A stretch of 64,000 nucleotides of DNA from Chthonomonadaceae bacterium (GCA_015709495.1 CP054189.1:1612001-1676000); one strand, 5' to 3'; counted from the stretch's first letter, positions 8,575 to 17,935 are shown. Notes: generated from the letters alone by a model not told the origin. Made by a program: numbers and translations.

Positions 8575-10874
8575 GCAAATCGCACTATCGGGCGCTTGCA
8601 TGCGCCGCAGTTTTGGCAACGTTCGCAATCGGATGGAGCCAAGAAAACGACCGAAAAATTACACTCAATGCGGGTGTGACGACGATTCGCAACCTCATGC
8701 CTCTTCTTCAGCAGGCGAGCGGAGTGACTTTTGGCGTCGGTGCCTCGACGGCCGACGAGGTCGTGTACGTGGACGTGCGGGATGTGTCACTCTCCGAGGT
8801 GATGAACCGCCTTGCTGAGGCGGTAGGAGCCGCATGGGAAAGAGACAGCGCTGGCTATCGTCTCGTGTATCCAAGTGAATTGGTCAAGAAGCAGGACCGG
8901 GAGTACCTTGCGTTCCGGACGGAGCGGATATTGGAGGAGCTTCAGGCCCAATCCATTCGTTTGAGTCTGGAGCCCAAGCTCGACAGCGACCTGGTGCGGG
9001 CAGAGATGTTGCGCAGGCAAGAGTCGGAGCGAGCGATTCGCGAGGCGATCCGCAATCAGCAGCCCCCGCCCTTCAATGCTGCCCAGGCATCGGGAAGGTC
9101 GGTCCTGGAACCGGCCCATCGGGCGCTGATCCGAGCCCTCCGGGCCATGGGCGGAGACATGCTTGCCGCGCTCGCCGAAGGGCGTCGGGAGGTCTACGCG
9201 CTGACTCCCACACGAGTTCAGAAGAAGCTGCCGACTTCGATCCAAAACATCATTGAACAGTTCATCGCCGAGAACAACGAGTTCGCGGAGTTGTATGGAG
9301 AATCGCGTGAATCGGAAGCCGAATCAGACTCGGTGATCGTTATTGGAGGCCAGAGCCCCAGGAGGAAGATCACGGGTCCGCTCTCCGAAGTCCACTTGAT
9401 CCTTGAGCGCGGAATCAGAGAATCCGATATCCGAGCCCGAATCCGCTTCTTCGATGGCGAGGGAAACGCAATCGCCCAAGCGTTTCAACAGCTTGAGATC
9501 GCGGAAGTCTTGAGGGTTCGAACGGAACCTGAGGGACTCAGTACGACGCCCATTGCCGTCTCTGATCTGGCCAAGGAGCACGCCGCTCTGCTTTCGACTT
9601 CGACCGGTGCCAGCCAGAGGATGGCCTTTGTCACGACGTCTCAAGGGCAGATGGCGACCCTTACCGTCTCAGGCGACTCCGACAGCGGTGAGCGGCTGAA
9701 GTTGAGCGACGAACTCAAGGCGCTCTTGCGGCAGCCCGCGACCCGAGACCCGCTTTCCTTTGCGGTTGCAGAACTGCTGGCGGCAATGAATCCCGATCGC
9801 AAGCTCCAGTTCGTTGCCTGCCTGCCCGACCGAGTCCTTTTTGACCTCAATCAACGCGCAATTCAGGGCACGAATCCGTTGTACGTCTACCGGCAGCTCA
9901 TGCGATTCCACACGGTGGAAGTAGCGATTTCCGATGGATGGCTCACCATTCGACCGAAGTACCCTTCGAAGGATCGATTCTGGCGGGTCGATCGCAAAGC
10001 GCTTCAGTCCTTGATCGCTTCGACGGTTTCGAACGGGCATGCCTCCCTCGACGCGCTAGGAATCTATGCGACCGGCGCGCCCCAGCCCGCAAGTTCTCGC
10101 AGCATCGAATCCGCGTACTTGCGTGGGATCAACCGTCAGGCTGGACAGGCGTTTAGCCAGGTCATACCGAACTGGAATATGTTGAAGCTCTATCACTCCT
10201 TGGGCACGGCGCGGATTCGGGCGCTGGCGCAGGGAGCCCCGCTTCAGCTTTCTTCGCTGACGGCCTCTCAAATGGCCCTCGTCACCCAAATGACGTACCA
10301 CGAAGCTCGTGGCCCGGCTTTCGAGCGACCCCAGCAACAGCCACCCGGGGGGCCAGGAGCCACTGAATACGTCGTTAGGTCTGTGACGGCGGTCGCCCTG
10401 GGTCCTGGCATGGCATTCGAGACCGTTGGGGGCGGCCTCTTGGACGAACGAACGGAGTTCCTCCCCAATGGGGTACCTCGTGACGGCATATTGACGCTGA
10501 ATTGGACCGAAGAGCCGGCGGTGCTGGCGGCATCGTCGCAAGATCCTGAGGGCGGGAGGTTTTACTCGGCTGGGGAGTTCGGCATGTTGTCGGGAATGCT
10601 CGGGTCGGGCAACTCTCCGATCTCCAGCATGACCCCCAATTACGACCGGTTCAAGCCTTCTCGGGTCACGCAACTGGCGTTTACGTTCCGCTATTCGCCG
10701 AACGCTTCCCTTACACGCCAGCTTTCTGACGCAACGACGGTTCCTGGCGCGCAGTTTGGAACGCTCGGTCAGATGCCTGCCGAGTTCCGCCGGCGAGTCG
10801 AGCAATTCCAGAGAATGGGCGGGGCCGAGTTCGGCGTGCAAAGACGGGGACCCCCTCCGCCCCCCTCAAGTTAG
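8568..10874 (+). CDS. Secreted protein with STN-like N-terminal domain, function unknown
   Basis: About 768 residues. A signal peptide (ALACAAVLATFAIGWSQ) precedes a segment at about 30-105 that resembles the secretin/TonB short N-terminal (STN) domain: RKITLNAGVTTIRNLMPLL, then YVDVRDVSLSEVMNRLAEAV. The remaining 650 residues match nothing I recognise and end in a proline-rich tail (RRGPPPPPSS). The middle is rich in charged helices (about 110-230). It lacks a recognisable secretin barrel or TonB plug, so an outer-membrane channel role is not supported. The start is the ATG at 8568, with GGAG ten bases upstream; a TTG at 8562 is possible. It overlaps the glycosyltransferase stop. Confidence 0.6.
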   Translation: MLSKSHYRALACAAVLATFAIGWSQENDRKITLNAGVTTIRNLMPLLQQASGVTFGVGASTADEVVYVDVRDVSLSEVMNRLAEAVGAAWERDSAGYRLVYPSELVKKQDREYLAFRTERILEELQAQSIRLSLEPKLDSDLVRAEMLRRQESERAIREAIRNQQPPPFNAAQASGRSVLEPAHRALIRALRAMGGDMLAALAEGRREVYALTPTRVQKKLPTSIQNIIEQFIAENNEFAELYGESRESEAESDSVIVIGGQSPRRKITGPLSEVHLILERGIRESDIRARIRFFDGEGNAIAQAFQQLEIAEVLRVRTEPEGLSTTPIAVSDLAKEHAALLSTSTGASQRMAFVTTSQGQMATLTVSGDSDSGERLKLSDELKALLRQPATRDPLSFAVAELLAAMNPDRKLQFVACLPDRVLFDLNQRAIQGTNPLYVYRQLMRFHTVEVAISDGWLTIRPKYPSKDRFWRVDRKALQSLIASTVSNGHASLDALGIYATGAPQPASSRSIESAYLRGINRQAGQAFSQVIPNWNMLKLYHSLGTARIRALAQGAPLQLSSLTASQMALVTQMTYHEARGPAFERPQQQPPGGPGATEYVVRSVTAVALGPGMAFETVGGGLLDERTEFLPNGVPRDGILTLNWTEEPAVLAASSQDPEGGRFYSAGEFGMLSGMLGSGNSPISSMTPNYDRFKPSRVTQLAFTFRYSPNASLTRQLSDATTVPGAQFGTLGQMPAEFRRRVEQFQRMGGAEFGVQRRGPPPPPSS

Positions 10875-10911
10875 GAAGGACTTCGCCGACTCCCAGCGCG
10901 AACTTAGCGAC

Positions 10912-11991
10912 GTGACGACACTCTTCGCCGCGGTGGGGATGGCTGCCTCGGGCGGCCAGGGCTTTGCCGACACTCTCGACGCTGCGCTTTCGAAGGCGCT
11001 CTCGCCCGATCAGCCTGGGGTCGCGGTGTTGATCGCGCGCCTCGACGGGCTCGTGCTCTTCCGCAAGGGATATGGGCGGGCGGACTTGAACTCGCGCGAG
11101 CCGATCACTCCCAAAACCGTCTTCAACACGGGCTCGATCTCGAAGACGTTCGTCGCCTACGGGATTCTCAAGCTTGCCGAACGAAAGAAGCTCTCGTTGG
11201 AGGATACGCTCGACAAGTACTTCCCCGACTTCGAGCATCCCGAAATCGCGCGCCGGGTGACCCTCGCCCACCTGCTGAGCCACACGTCGGGCCTACCTGA
11301 CCTTCGAGACACGGGCGCACAGCGGGACTATTACTTGACGGCGAAAGACGAGGAGAATTTTGCTCCCCTCAAAGCGGCGAAGGAACTTCGATTTTCTCCC
11401 GGCGAGCGGTTTGAATACTCCAACCCCGCGTTCAATGGGCTCGCGCTCATCATCGAGCGGCTGACCGGCGACAAGTGGCAGAGGTTCATCCAGCGCGAAG
11501 TGTTTGGCCCGGCGGGGATGGCGTCGGCTAAGATTACGGATGGCCCTTACCCGGAGCGCGGGGTGGCTCATGGCTATGCGAGAACCGCGAACGGCTGGCA
11601 AGAAGATGATTATGGGGAGTTTCCTACCTTCGCCGCAGCCGGAAACGGAGGAATTTGGGCCTCGGTCGACGATCTCTTCTTGTATGAGCGCGCGATTCAA
11701 TCAGGACGTTTCCTCCCGACCGAGCAGATCGCCCTTTCTCGAACTCCTTTCCGGCCCGCGAACTGGAGTTCGGAGTCAGCGCCCCAAGTGGGGATGTCGT
11801 GGTTCCATCGGACGACTCCGACGGGCGCGAACTCGCACTACCATAGCGGTTCGCAAGGCGGGTTTCGAGGCTGGCACGAGGCAATCCCCCAGCGCAACTT
11901 GACGTTCATCTTGCTGGGCAACGCCCCTGAGCCGTTCGCACAGGCGCTCAAGATCGTCAACGATCAACTGGACGCCTTCAAGCTTCGTTAG
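10912..11991 (+). CDS. Serine beta-lactamase-like hydrolase (class C / S12 family)
   Basis: An exported penicillin-binding-protein-like hydrolase of about 359 residues. It shows the catalytic SISK (SxxK) in FNTGSISKTFVAYG, YSNPAF as the YxN motif, and HSG in YHSGSQGGF as the third motif. HLLSHTSGLPDL is also typical of the family. Members include esterases, D-aminopeptidases and beta-lactamases, so the substrate is open. The frame extends upstream into the preceding gene. I placed the start at the GTG at 10912, which gives a short hydrophobic leader, although its ribosome-binding site is weak. Confidence 0.8.
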   Translation: MTTLFAAVGMAASGGQGFADTLDAALSKALSPDQPGVAVLIARLDGLVLFRKGYGRADLNSREPITPKTVFNTGSISKTFVAYGILKLAERKKLSLEDTLDKYFPDFEHPEIARRVTLAHLLSHTSGLPDLRDTGAQRDYYLTAKDEENFAPLKAAKELRFSPGERFEYSNPAFNGLALIIERLTGDKWQRFIQREVFGPAGMASAKITDGPYPERGVAHGYARTANGWQEDDYGEFPTFAAAGNGGIWASVDDLFLYERAIQSGRFLPTEQIALSRTPFRPANWSSESAPQVGMSWFHRTTPTGANSHYHSGSQGGFRGWHEAIPQRNLTFILLGNAPEPFAQALKIVNDQLDAFKLR

Positions 11992-12000
11992 AGGGCGCCG

Positions 12001-13038
12001 TCAGAGAAGCTGACGGACCTTCTCGATGACGTCGTCTTCGTTGGGAATGCACTTGAGTTCGAGGTTTCGCGCGTAGGGCATGGGAACGTTCAGACCTCCC
12101 ACCCGGAGTACCGGCGCATCGAGGTCGTCAAAGCAGCTCTCGCCGATGCGACTCGCGATCTCCGATCCGAAGCCTCCGCTCTTCCAGTCTTCATAGACCA
12201 CCACGGCGCGGTGAGTTCGAGAAATCGATCCGAAGATCGTCTCGGTATCGAGCGGCAGGAGGCTCCGAACATCGACGACCTCGGCTTGTATTCCTTCTGA
12301 CTCCAACTTCTCAGCAGCCTTGAGGCAGACGTGGACCATCCGGCTGTATGCGACAAGGCTCACGTCCGTGCCTTCTCGCACGATGTTCGCCTTTCCGAAC
12401 GGGATCGTTTCCTCCGGATCGTCGCTGACCTCGCCCTTGATTCCGTACAGCCCAGGGTTCTCCGTGAAGATGACGGGGTTGTCGTCCCGAATCGCCGACT
12501 TGAGGAGTCCTTTCGCATCCGCAGGAAAAGCGGGCGCGACCACCTTTAGGCCTGGCACATGGGCGTACCATCCTTCCAGCGAGTGGCTGTGCTGGGCACT
12601 CAGTTGGTGGGCGGCTCCACCTGGGCCCCGGATCACCAACGGCACGGTGAACTGCCCGCCGGTCATATAATGGACTTTGGCTGCGTGGTTGATGATCTGG
12701 TCGATGGCGAGAATCGAGAACGACATCGTCATCATCTCGACGACGGGCCGCAAACCGGTCATCGCCGCGCCCGTCGCGAAGCCCACAATCGCCGGCTCGG
12801 TGATGGGCGTATCGATCACCCTTCTTCCTATGCCGTCGTCGGGCACACGTCCGAAAGGCTCGACCAGCCAATCGCCAGGTTCCGCTGCGTACTTTTCGAA
12901 CAGGCCGTCGGTGACCCTAAACGTTCCTTTGTACTTCCCGATGTCCTCTCCGATCAGAAAAACGTCGGGGTTTCGGTCCATCTCCTCGACCAGAGCAGCG
13001 CGGAGCGCGTCGCGATAAGTGAGTTCAGCGACGGCCAT
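12001..13038 (-). CDS. 2-oxoacid dehydrogenase E1 component, beta subunit (second pair)
   Basis: A 345-residue E1 beta subunit with GEDIGKYKGTFRVTDGLFEKY near the N terminus (residues 27-47), RVIDTPITEPAIVG, and the C-terminal domain segment HRAVVVYEDWKSGGFGSEI. It resembles bacterial PdhB. The ATG overlaps the stop of the alpha gene as TGATG, which indicates translational coupling. Together they decarboxylate pyruvate or a related 2-oxoacid using thiamine diphosphate. This pair is distinct from the one at 3746-5892, so the organism encodes at least two E1 enzymes. No E2 or E3 gene lies next to either. Confidence 0.9.
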   Translation of the reverse strand: MAVAELTYRDALRAALVEEMDRNPDVFLIGEDIGKYKGTFRVTDGLFEKYAAEPGDWLVEPFGRVPDDGIGRRVIDTPITEPAIVGFATGAAMTGLRPVVEMMTMSFSILAIDQIINHAAKVHYMTGGQFTVPLVIRGPGGAAHQLSAQHSHSLEGWYAHVPGLKVVAPAFPADAKGLLKSAIRDDNPVIFTENPGLYGIKGEVSDDPEETIPFGKANIVREGTDVSLVAYSRMVHVCLKAAEKLESEGIQAEVVDVRSLLPLDTETIFGSISRTHRAVVVYEDWKSGGFGSEIASRIGESCFDDLDAPVLRVGGLNVPMPYARNLELKCIPNEDDVIEKVRQLL

Positions 13039-14054
13039 CAGTGTCCCACCTCGGGGGTCATGTCGGTATACACGTGGTCGTAGACTTCCTCATCGTCGGG
13101 GTACGGCAGTTCGTCGGCGGCGTGAAACACTCGGTCGGCCTCCGTCAGCATCTCCTCGTCGATCGCCTCCATTTTCTCGCGCGTCATCAGCTTTTGCGCT
13201 TCAAGGTGTGCTTCGAACAACCGAATCGGGTCGGTCGTTTCCTCAGAAATCTCCTCCTCGCGCGAACGATACAGCGAGCGGTCGTGGTCGGCGGCCCCGT
13301 GTCCGGCAAAGCGGTACGTCATGGCCTCGACGAGGTAAGGCTTAGAGTCCGCTCGAACCGTCTCGACGATCCGCTCGGCGTCTTGCATCACCTGGATCAA
13401 GTCCTGGCTGTCAAGCCTTTCGTGCCGTATGCCGAACGGGATCGCCCGCTTCAGAAGCTCGGTGTCCGCCGCGTGCCGCTCGATGGAGGTCCCCATCGCG
13501 TACTGGTTGTTTTCGATAATGAAGACCACCGGCAGGTTCCAAAGCCCCGCCATATTGAGGGTTTCGTAGAAAACGCCCGCGTTGGCGGCCCCATCGCCGA
13601 GGTAGCAGAGGGTCACGCGGTCCTCCTTACGATACTTGGCGGCGAGCGCCAGTCCGCCCCCCAGGGCCGTATGCCCGCCGACGATGCCCCAGCCCCCGTA
13701 AAACTGCTTGTCCTTGCTGTAGAGGTGCATCGAGCCGCCCTTGCCGCGACTGAGTCCCCCCGCCTTGCCCATGATCTCAGCCATGACCTCGACCGGATCG
13801 CATCCGAGCACGAGCGCGTGGGCATGGTCGCGGTACGCGGTGATTACGTAGTCGTATCCCTTGCGAATGCGGTGGAGCCACCCCATCGCGAGCGACTCCG
13901 AACCGATGTAGACGTGAAGATAGCCTCCGGCCTTACCCATGCGAAAGGCCTGGTTGGTCTTCTCTTCGAAGTGCCGCAAGAAGACCATTTCGCGATACAG
14001 GTCTTCGAGGTCGGCAGGCGAAAGAGCGGAATTCAATCCTGCTTGTTTGGCCAC
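13038..14054 (-). CDS. 2-oxoacid dehydrogenase E1 component, alpha subunit (second pair)
   Basis: An E1 alpha subunit of 338 residues with the canonical thiamine-diphosphate motif: GDGAANAGVFYETLNMAG ending in ENNQYAMGTS. GKGGSMHLY and YRFAGHGAADHDRSLYR are pyruvate-dehydrogenase-like. The start is the GTG at 14054, because AAGGAG stands five bases upstream and the residues beyond it (up to 14180) lack family resemblance. A TATAAA -10 box on the minus strand near 14137-14142 could drive the operon. PdhA is the most likely identity, by the alpha motif and length. Confidence 0.88.
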   Translation of the reverse strand: MAKQAGLNSALSPADLEDLYREMVFLRHFEEKTNQAFRMGKAGGYLHVYIGSESLAMGWLHRIRKGYDYVITAYRDHAHALVLGCDPVEVMAEIMGKAGGLSRGKGGSMHLYSKDKQFYGGWGIVGGHTALGGGLALAAKYRKEDRVTLCYLGDGAANAGVFYETLNMAGLWNLPVVFIIENNQYAMGTSIERHAADTELLKRAIPFGIRHERLDSQDLIQVMQDAERIVETVRADSKPYLVEAMTYRFAGHGAADHDRSLYRSREEEISEETTDPIRLFEAHLEAQKLMTREKMEAIDEEMLTEADRVFHAADELPYPDDEEVYDHVYTDMTPEVGH

Positions 14055-14443
14055 GTGACTCCTTAGTACTGGACGCAACTGCGTGCGTGTCGGCCAAACA
14101 TCACTGCGTCGTTGAAGCGCGCGACCGTTACCTACATTTATACCATTTTCGTGCGACTCCCTCGTTCCCGAGAGACCCAAAGAAGTAGACGCCTCAGTAC
14201 TACCCCGAAGTTCAGGTTGGGGACTTCTGCGGCGAAACTCGCAATTCCCCGCGCCCGAATCTCCCGAGCATGTAGGGGCCCGGAGCTTGACATCCCCGGT
14301 GCTGCGGACTTAGAATGACCTTGCGGTTGGGACCTTGGCCCCGGTACTTTCGCGGTGGCCACCGACGGGAGCCTGCGCCCTGCGCGCCTCTTTTCGAGCG
14401 CTCCAATCGTACATAGTAACAACTCGCAATGGAGGATCGGATC
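14055..14443. other. Divergent intergenic region between the E1 alpha gene and sepF
   Basis: About 390 bases without a credible gene. It holds the probable minus-strand promoter of the E1 operon (TATAAA around 14137-14142) and a plus-strand promoter for sepF at 14287-14316. Short open frames here have no ribosome-binding site or recognisable content. Confidence 0.5.
14287..14316 (+). promoter_or_regulatory. Sigma-70-type promoter upstream of sepF
   Basis: TTGACA (14287-14292) and TAGAAT (14311-14316) are separated by 18 bases, close to the housekeeping consensus. The leader to the sepF start would be about 120 bases. A second, closer -10-like TACATA lies near 14411. Confidence 0.5.
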
Positions 14444-14848
14444 ATGGATGAGATGGAACTCCAGGAAAAACCTGGCCTGTTTTCACGCATTTCGACGGTG
14501 TTTTCGCGCAATGGCGAGCGCGACGAGGAAGAGATCGAGCCGGACCGCGCGCCCGCATTCGCCGTTCGCACCGCCTACCGGTATCACGTGACGGTACGCA
14601 AGCAGATCGACGTGTTCGACGAAGCGTATGCGGCCGCGAACGGGTTGAAGAGAGGCGATCAGCAAATCCTCAATCTGACGGGAACGGAGCCTTCGCTGAG
14701 GCAGAAGATCGTGGATTTCATGTACGGCGTGTGCTTTGCGCAGGACGCCCACTGGGAAGAAATCGGCCAGCACATTTATCTGATCGCCCCGGCCTCGGCG
14801 TACGTGGAGACCGAACCGCTCGACGCCCGCAGTCTGCTGAACAACTAA
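14444..14848 (+). CDS. sepF: Cell division protein SepF
   Basis: A SepF/DUF552 protein of 134 residues. An acidic, amphipathic N-terminal part (about 1-40, including GLFSRISTVFS as a likely membrane anchor) is followed by the SepF core: GDQQILNLTGTEPSLRQKIVDFMYGV, then a segment ending IGQHIYLIAPASAYVE. SepF binds FtsZ and tethers the Z ring to the membrane in bacteria that lack FtsA or use it in parallel. The start is the ATG at 14444, because GGAGGA lies seven bases upstream. The gene stands alone, with a hairpin after its stop. Confidence 0.85.
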   Translation: MDEMELQEKPGLFSRISTVFSRNGERDEEEIEPDRAPAFAVRTAYRYHVTVRKQIDVFDEAYAAANGLKRGDQQILNLTGTEPSLRQKIVDFMYGVCFAQDAHWEEIGQHIYLIAPASAYVETEPLDARSLLNN

Positions 14849-14885
14849 GGGCCTACGCCTTTCACGTCCGCCAGAAAAACAAGAC

Positions 14886-14917
14886 CTCCCCTTCACCCCG
14901 TCGGGGGAAAAGGGGAG
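14886..14917. terminator. GC-rich hairpin between sepF and the PEP-CTERM gene
   Basis: CTCCCCTT at 14886-14893 pairs with AAGGGGAG at 14910-14917, and an inner CCCC/GGGG stem closes on a small loop. It lies between two converging genes and could end transcription in both directions. There is no clear U-tract, so intrinsic termination is not certain. Confidence 0.5.
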
Positions 14918-14939
14918 ATCGTAACCTTCAACCTGTTGC

Positions 14940-15554
14940 CTACTTTGCCCGTCGGCGACGAAGAAGAGCCGCAAACCCGATTCCAAGACCCGCGAGGGTC
15001 ATGGGTTCAGGGACCGCGCTGTAATACACCACGCCCGAGAAAGTGCGGGGCGTGAACTGAGATCCGCCGAAAGGTACGCCACCGGTCCGAGCCACATCGC
15101 TAAACAGCGTCAGGTCGGCGTTCGACCAAGTGGTCTGGGGCGGTGCGGACGAAGTCCCCGTGTACCGAATGCCCTGGCCCGATGTCGTGGTTGTGCAATG
15201 CAGCAACACGCCCGTCGTTCCAGGCCCCAACACGATCGGAGTGGTGAGCACCATGGGAACCCACACCAACGAGCCGCCCCGAACCGCGCTCACGGTTTGC
15301 GTCAGCGTCCAGCCCGCGTTCGAGCCGGTAAACCCGACGTAAGAGCCCGACCGGGTCCAAACTTCGACCGGAGCCGTAGTTCCGACCGTGCCACTGAACG
15401 CAACGTCGAACTGAGTCACGAAAAGCGTCGTCGAAGTGGGTGTCAGATCAAGGAAAACGCCACCGCTCCCATTGTTGGGCGCAGCGGTCGCTAGCGTCTG
15501 CCCCATCGCCGAAGCCGCGACGACGCACATACAAAGACCAACTAAATACTTCAT
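14940..15554 (-). CDS. PEP-CTERM sorting domain protein
   Basis: A secreted protein of 204 residues. The N-terminal signal MKYLVGLCMCVVAASAMGQ is followed by a Thr/Ser/Gly-rich beta-type body. The C terminus has the exosortase signal: VPEP at the start, a hydrophobic helix LAGLGIGFAALL, and RRRRAK at the end. PEP-CTERM proteins are cleaved by exosortase and placed at the cell surface or in extracellular polymers. The body has no catalytic motif I recognise. The ATG at 15554 has GGAGG seven bases upstream. No exosortase gene is in this window. Confidence 0.85.
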   Translation of the reverse strand: MKYLVGLCMCVVAASAMGQTLATAAPNNGSGGVFLDLTPTSTTLFVTQFDVAFSGTVGTTAPVEVWTRSGSYVGFTGSNAGWTLTQTVSAVRGGSLVWVPMVLTTPIVLGPGTTGVLLHCTTTTSGQGIRYTGTSSAPPQTTWSNADLTLFSDVARTGGVPFGGSQFTPRTFSGVVYYSAVPEPMTLAGLGIGFAALLRRRRAK

Positions 15555-15603
15555 AGCCTCCTCCAGAACTTGCAGCGACCAAGAAGTCACCGCTAACGGA
15601 ATC

Positions 15604-15633
15604 AGTATATATGCCGTGGGAAGGGCTTGACAG
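15604..15633 (-). promoter_or_regulatory. Promoter of the PEP-CTERM gene
   Basis: On the minus strand, CTGTCA (15628-15633) is followed after 18 bases by TATACT (15604-15609), about 50 bases before the start at 15554. It matches the sigma-70 pattern moderately well. Confidence 0.4.
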
Positions 15634-15842
15634 TCCAAAAGTACTCATCGCCCGCAAACCTGTCATTTCTGCTGGGCGATGCCCCGGCCCTCGCTCTCGG
15701 GCACACGCGCCCGGTTCTGACCCCAAAAAGCGGCTCCGCCCTGCGCCAGTGCGCTTACCTTTGCCGCCGTCGAAACTTGCCGCTCAGCCGCCCGTCAGAC
15801 CCCTGGCGGCGCATCGGAAATGCCCGCGCAACGGAGGGCAAG

Positions 15843-17819
15843 ATGTCAGTTCGACTTGAGAAGAGGTTCGCCACAGCGCCCAGCTTGGTGGCCGTGATCG
15901 GGGCGCTCTGCGCGATCTCCGGGGCCCAGGACGGGGTCTCGACGGCTGGAGCGGCGAGGACGAAGTATCTGAGCGGCTTGGGCGTGATCCCAGCCTCGCG
16001 CGAGGTCCACGTCGAGGATTTCGTCAATTACCATAGGCACGAAATCGGTCGGCCCAAGGCGGGAGAGGCCGTTGCGCTCGACGTTCGATTTGGGAATGCG
16101 TCGGTCGCTCCGGGCGGAGAGGCGATTCTTCAGGTCGGCATGGCCACCGCGCTCGCCCACGACCGGCAGCAGATTCGGCCGGTAAACCTGAGCCTCGTCA
16201 TCGACAAGAGCGGCTCGATGGCCGACGCCGACAAGCTCGTTCGGGTGAAGGCCGCGATGCAAACCCTGGTGTCTCAGCTTCGCCCGACCGACACGCTCTC
16301 GATCGTCCTCTTCGATTCTGAGGCGCGGGTGCTGCTCCCGGCTCAGAAGCTCGCCGACAAGGATAGGGTCAAGCGGATGATCGGCGAGGTGGAGCCGGGC
16401 AGTTCGACGAACCTGAACGCCGGGCTGATGCTGGGATTTGAGCAGGCGATGAGGGTCAGGGACCCCGAGGCCACGAACCGGGTGGTTCTGTTGACGGACG
16501 GAATCGCGAATCAGGGCGTGACCGACCCTGAGTCGATCTCGCGCGCCGCCAAAGAGTTTCTCCGCAAAGGAATCGACCTTTCGACCGTCGGCGTCGGCAG
16601 GGACCTGAATCAGGACCTGCTCCAGGAACTCGCCCGAAGCGGCCGGGGGCCATATCATTTTGTGGCCGATCCGAAGGACATCGAGAAGGTCTTCGTCAAG
16701 GAGCTCCAGAGCCTGCTTTCGCCAGTGGCGAAGGCCCCGACGCTGGAGATTCGGTTCGGCGAGGGGTTCGTGCTCGAGCACGTCTACGGCTACGAACCGC
16801 GAACCGGCAAGGACTCGGTGACGATCCCGCTGGCTACGATGAACTCCGGCATGACGGAAGTCGTGCTGCTTCGGCTGAGGGCTCGGTCGGTCCGGGCATC
16901 GGCCGAGAGCCTGCGAGTCTCCGCCCGGTTGAGCTTCGAGGACGTCGAAAACGGCCGGAAGACGGTGGTGAGCGGGGACGCTTTGGTTTCGGTGGGCGGA
17001 ATCGGGGCCTGGGGATCGCTCGAGGACCGATCGGTCGCCAAGAACCTGGCGATCGCCCAGCTCGCGCAGTCGATCCGGGACATGGCTCAGCGCTGCGAGG
17101 AGCAGGATTATGTGCGGGCTGAGCAAACGCTCCGCTCTGCGATGGGGCGAACCGCCGAGATGTATCCGAACCTGGAGGATGAGGACCTCAAGCGGAACCT
17201 CTCGATCGCGCAGAAGTATCAAGAGGCGCTGCTCAAGGAGATCGAGTCGAGGGGTCTTTCGCGGGCGGTTGGCGTCGACCGAAGGGAGCCAAGACCCTGT
17301 CCGGCCAACTTGATCCCCAACGGCGACTTTGCGTTTGGGAACACGGGCTTCACCTCGGAACGGAGCTACATCGATCCAAGCCCGAACTGCCTATGGGGAG
17401 GCAACTACACGATCGCCCCGGCCTTCAATGCGCCGCAATTGCACACGAATGTTCCGAACCGGGCCTATTCGGCTCCGCGAGGGGGCCAGGCGTTCTTCAT
17501 GAACTCGGGCACCAAGGAAGCGTACACCCTTTGGTCCAGCACGGTGAGCTGTCAACCTCGCACGAAGTACCGGATTAGGTTCTACGAGATTGGGCTGAGC
17601 GGAAGCCCGGAGTACGTCAATACGTATGAGATCCGGGTCAACGGCCAGCGGAGCGAGCCTCAGCTTGGCGGTGACGGCAAGTACGTCGAGATCGCGTTCG
17701 AGTGGAACTCCGGGTCATCGACGTCGGCGACGGTTTCGATCCGACGCCTTCCTCAAGCCCACATCGGAGGGATCATCGGAATCTGCAACATCGAAATGGT
17801 CCCGTCCGGGGAGAAGTAG
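15843..17819 (+). CDS. Secreted von Willebrand factor A domain protein with C-terminal beta module
   Basis: A 658-residue exported protein. A hydrophobic leader (LVAVIGALCAISGA) is followed by a segment ending in HRHEIGRPKAGEAVALDV, then a VWA domain at about 115-290. The MIDAS motif DKSGSM is in LSLVIDKSGSMADADK, and further metal-site residues are at STNLNAG and LLTDGIANQG. A linker to about 480 is followed by a C-terminal segment (about 485-655, NLIPNGDFAFGNTGF, PRTKYRIRFYEIG) that resembles a carbohydrate-binding beta-sandwich. The ATG at 15843 has GGAGG upstream. VWA proteins of this form bind metal and partner proteins; the partner is unknown. It stands alone. Confidence 0.8.
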   Translation: MSVRLEKRFATAPSLVAVIGALCAISGAQDGVSTAGAARTKYLSGLGVIPASREVHVEDFVNYHRHEIGRPKAGEAVALDVRFGNASVAPGGEAILQVGMATALAHDRQQIRPVNLSLVIDKSGSMADADKLVRVKAAMQTLVSQLRPTDTLSIVLFDSEARVLLPAQKLADKDRVKRMIGEVEPGSSTNLNAGLMLGFEQAMRVRDPEATNRVVLLTDGIANQGVTDPESISRAAKEFLRKGIDLSTVGVGRDLNQDLLQELARSGRGPYHFVADPKDIEKVFVKELQSLLSPVAKAPTLEIRFGEGFVLEHVYGYEPRTGKDSVTIPLATMNSGMTEVVLLRLRARSVRASAESLRVSARLSFEDVENGRKTVVSGDALVSVGGIGAWGSLEDRSVAKNLAIAQLAQSIRDMAQRCEEQDYVRAEQTLRSAMGRTAEMYPNLEDEDLKRNLSIAQKYQEALLKEIESRGLSRAVGVDRREPRPCPANLIPNGDFAFGNTGFTSERSYIDPSPNCLWGGNYTIAPAFNAPQLHTNVPNRAYSAPRGGQAFFMNSGTKEAYTLWSSTVSCQPRTKYRIRFYEIGLSGSPEYVNTYEIRVNGQRSEPQLGGDGKYVEIAFEWNSGSSTSATVSIRRLPQAHIGGIIGICNIEMVPSGEK

Positions 17820-17935
17820 GGGAGGCTGAGGGGTAGTAAGGCTCGGGGCGAGCTTGTTAGAACTCGGCGAAAGCTTGTTACAATAAAAGCGTTGAGCGCC
17901 AATTTCACCCTCACTTACGAAAAGGGCGGCTGGCG

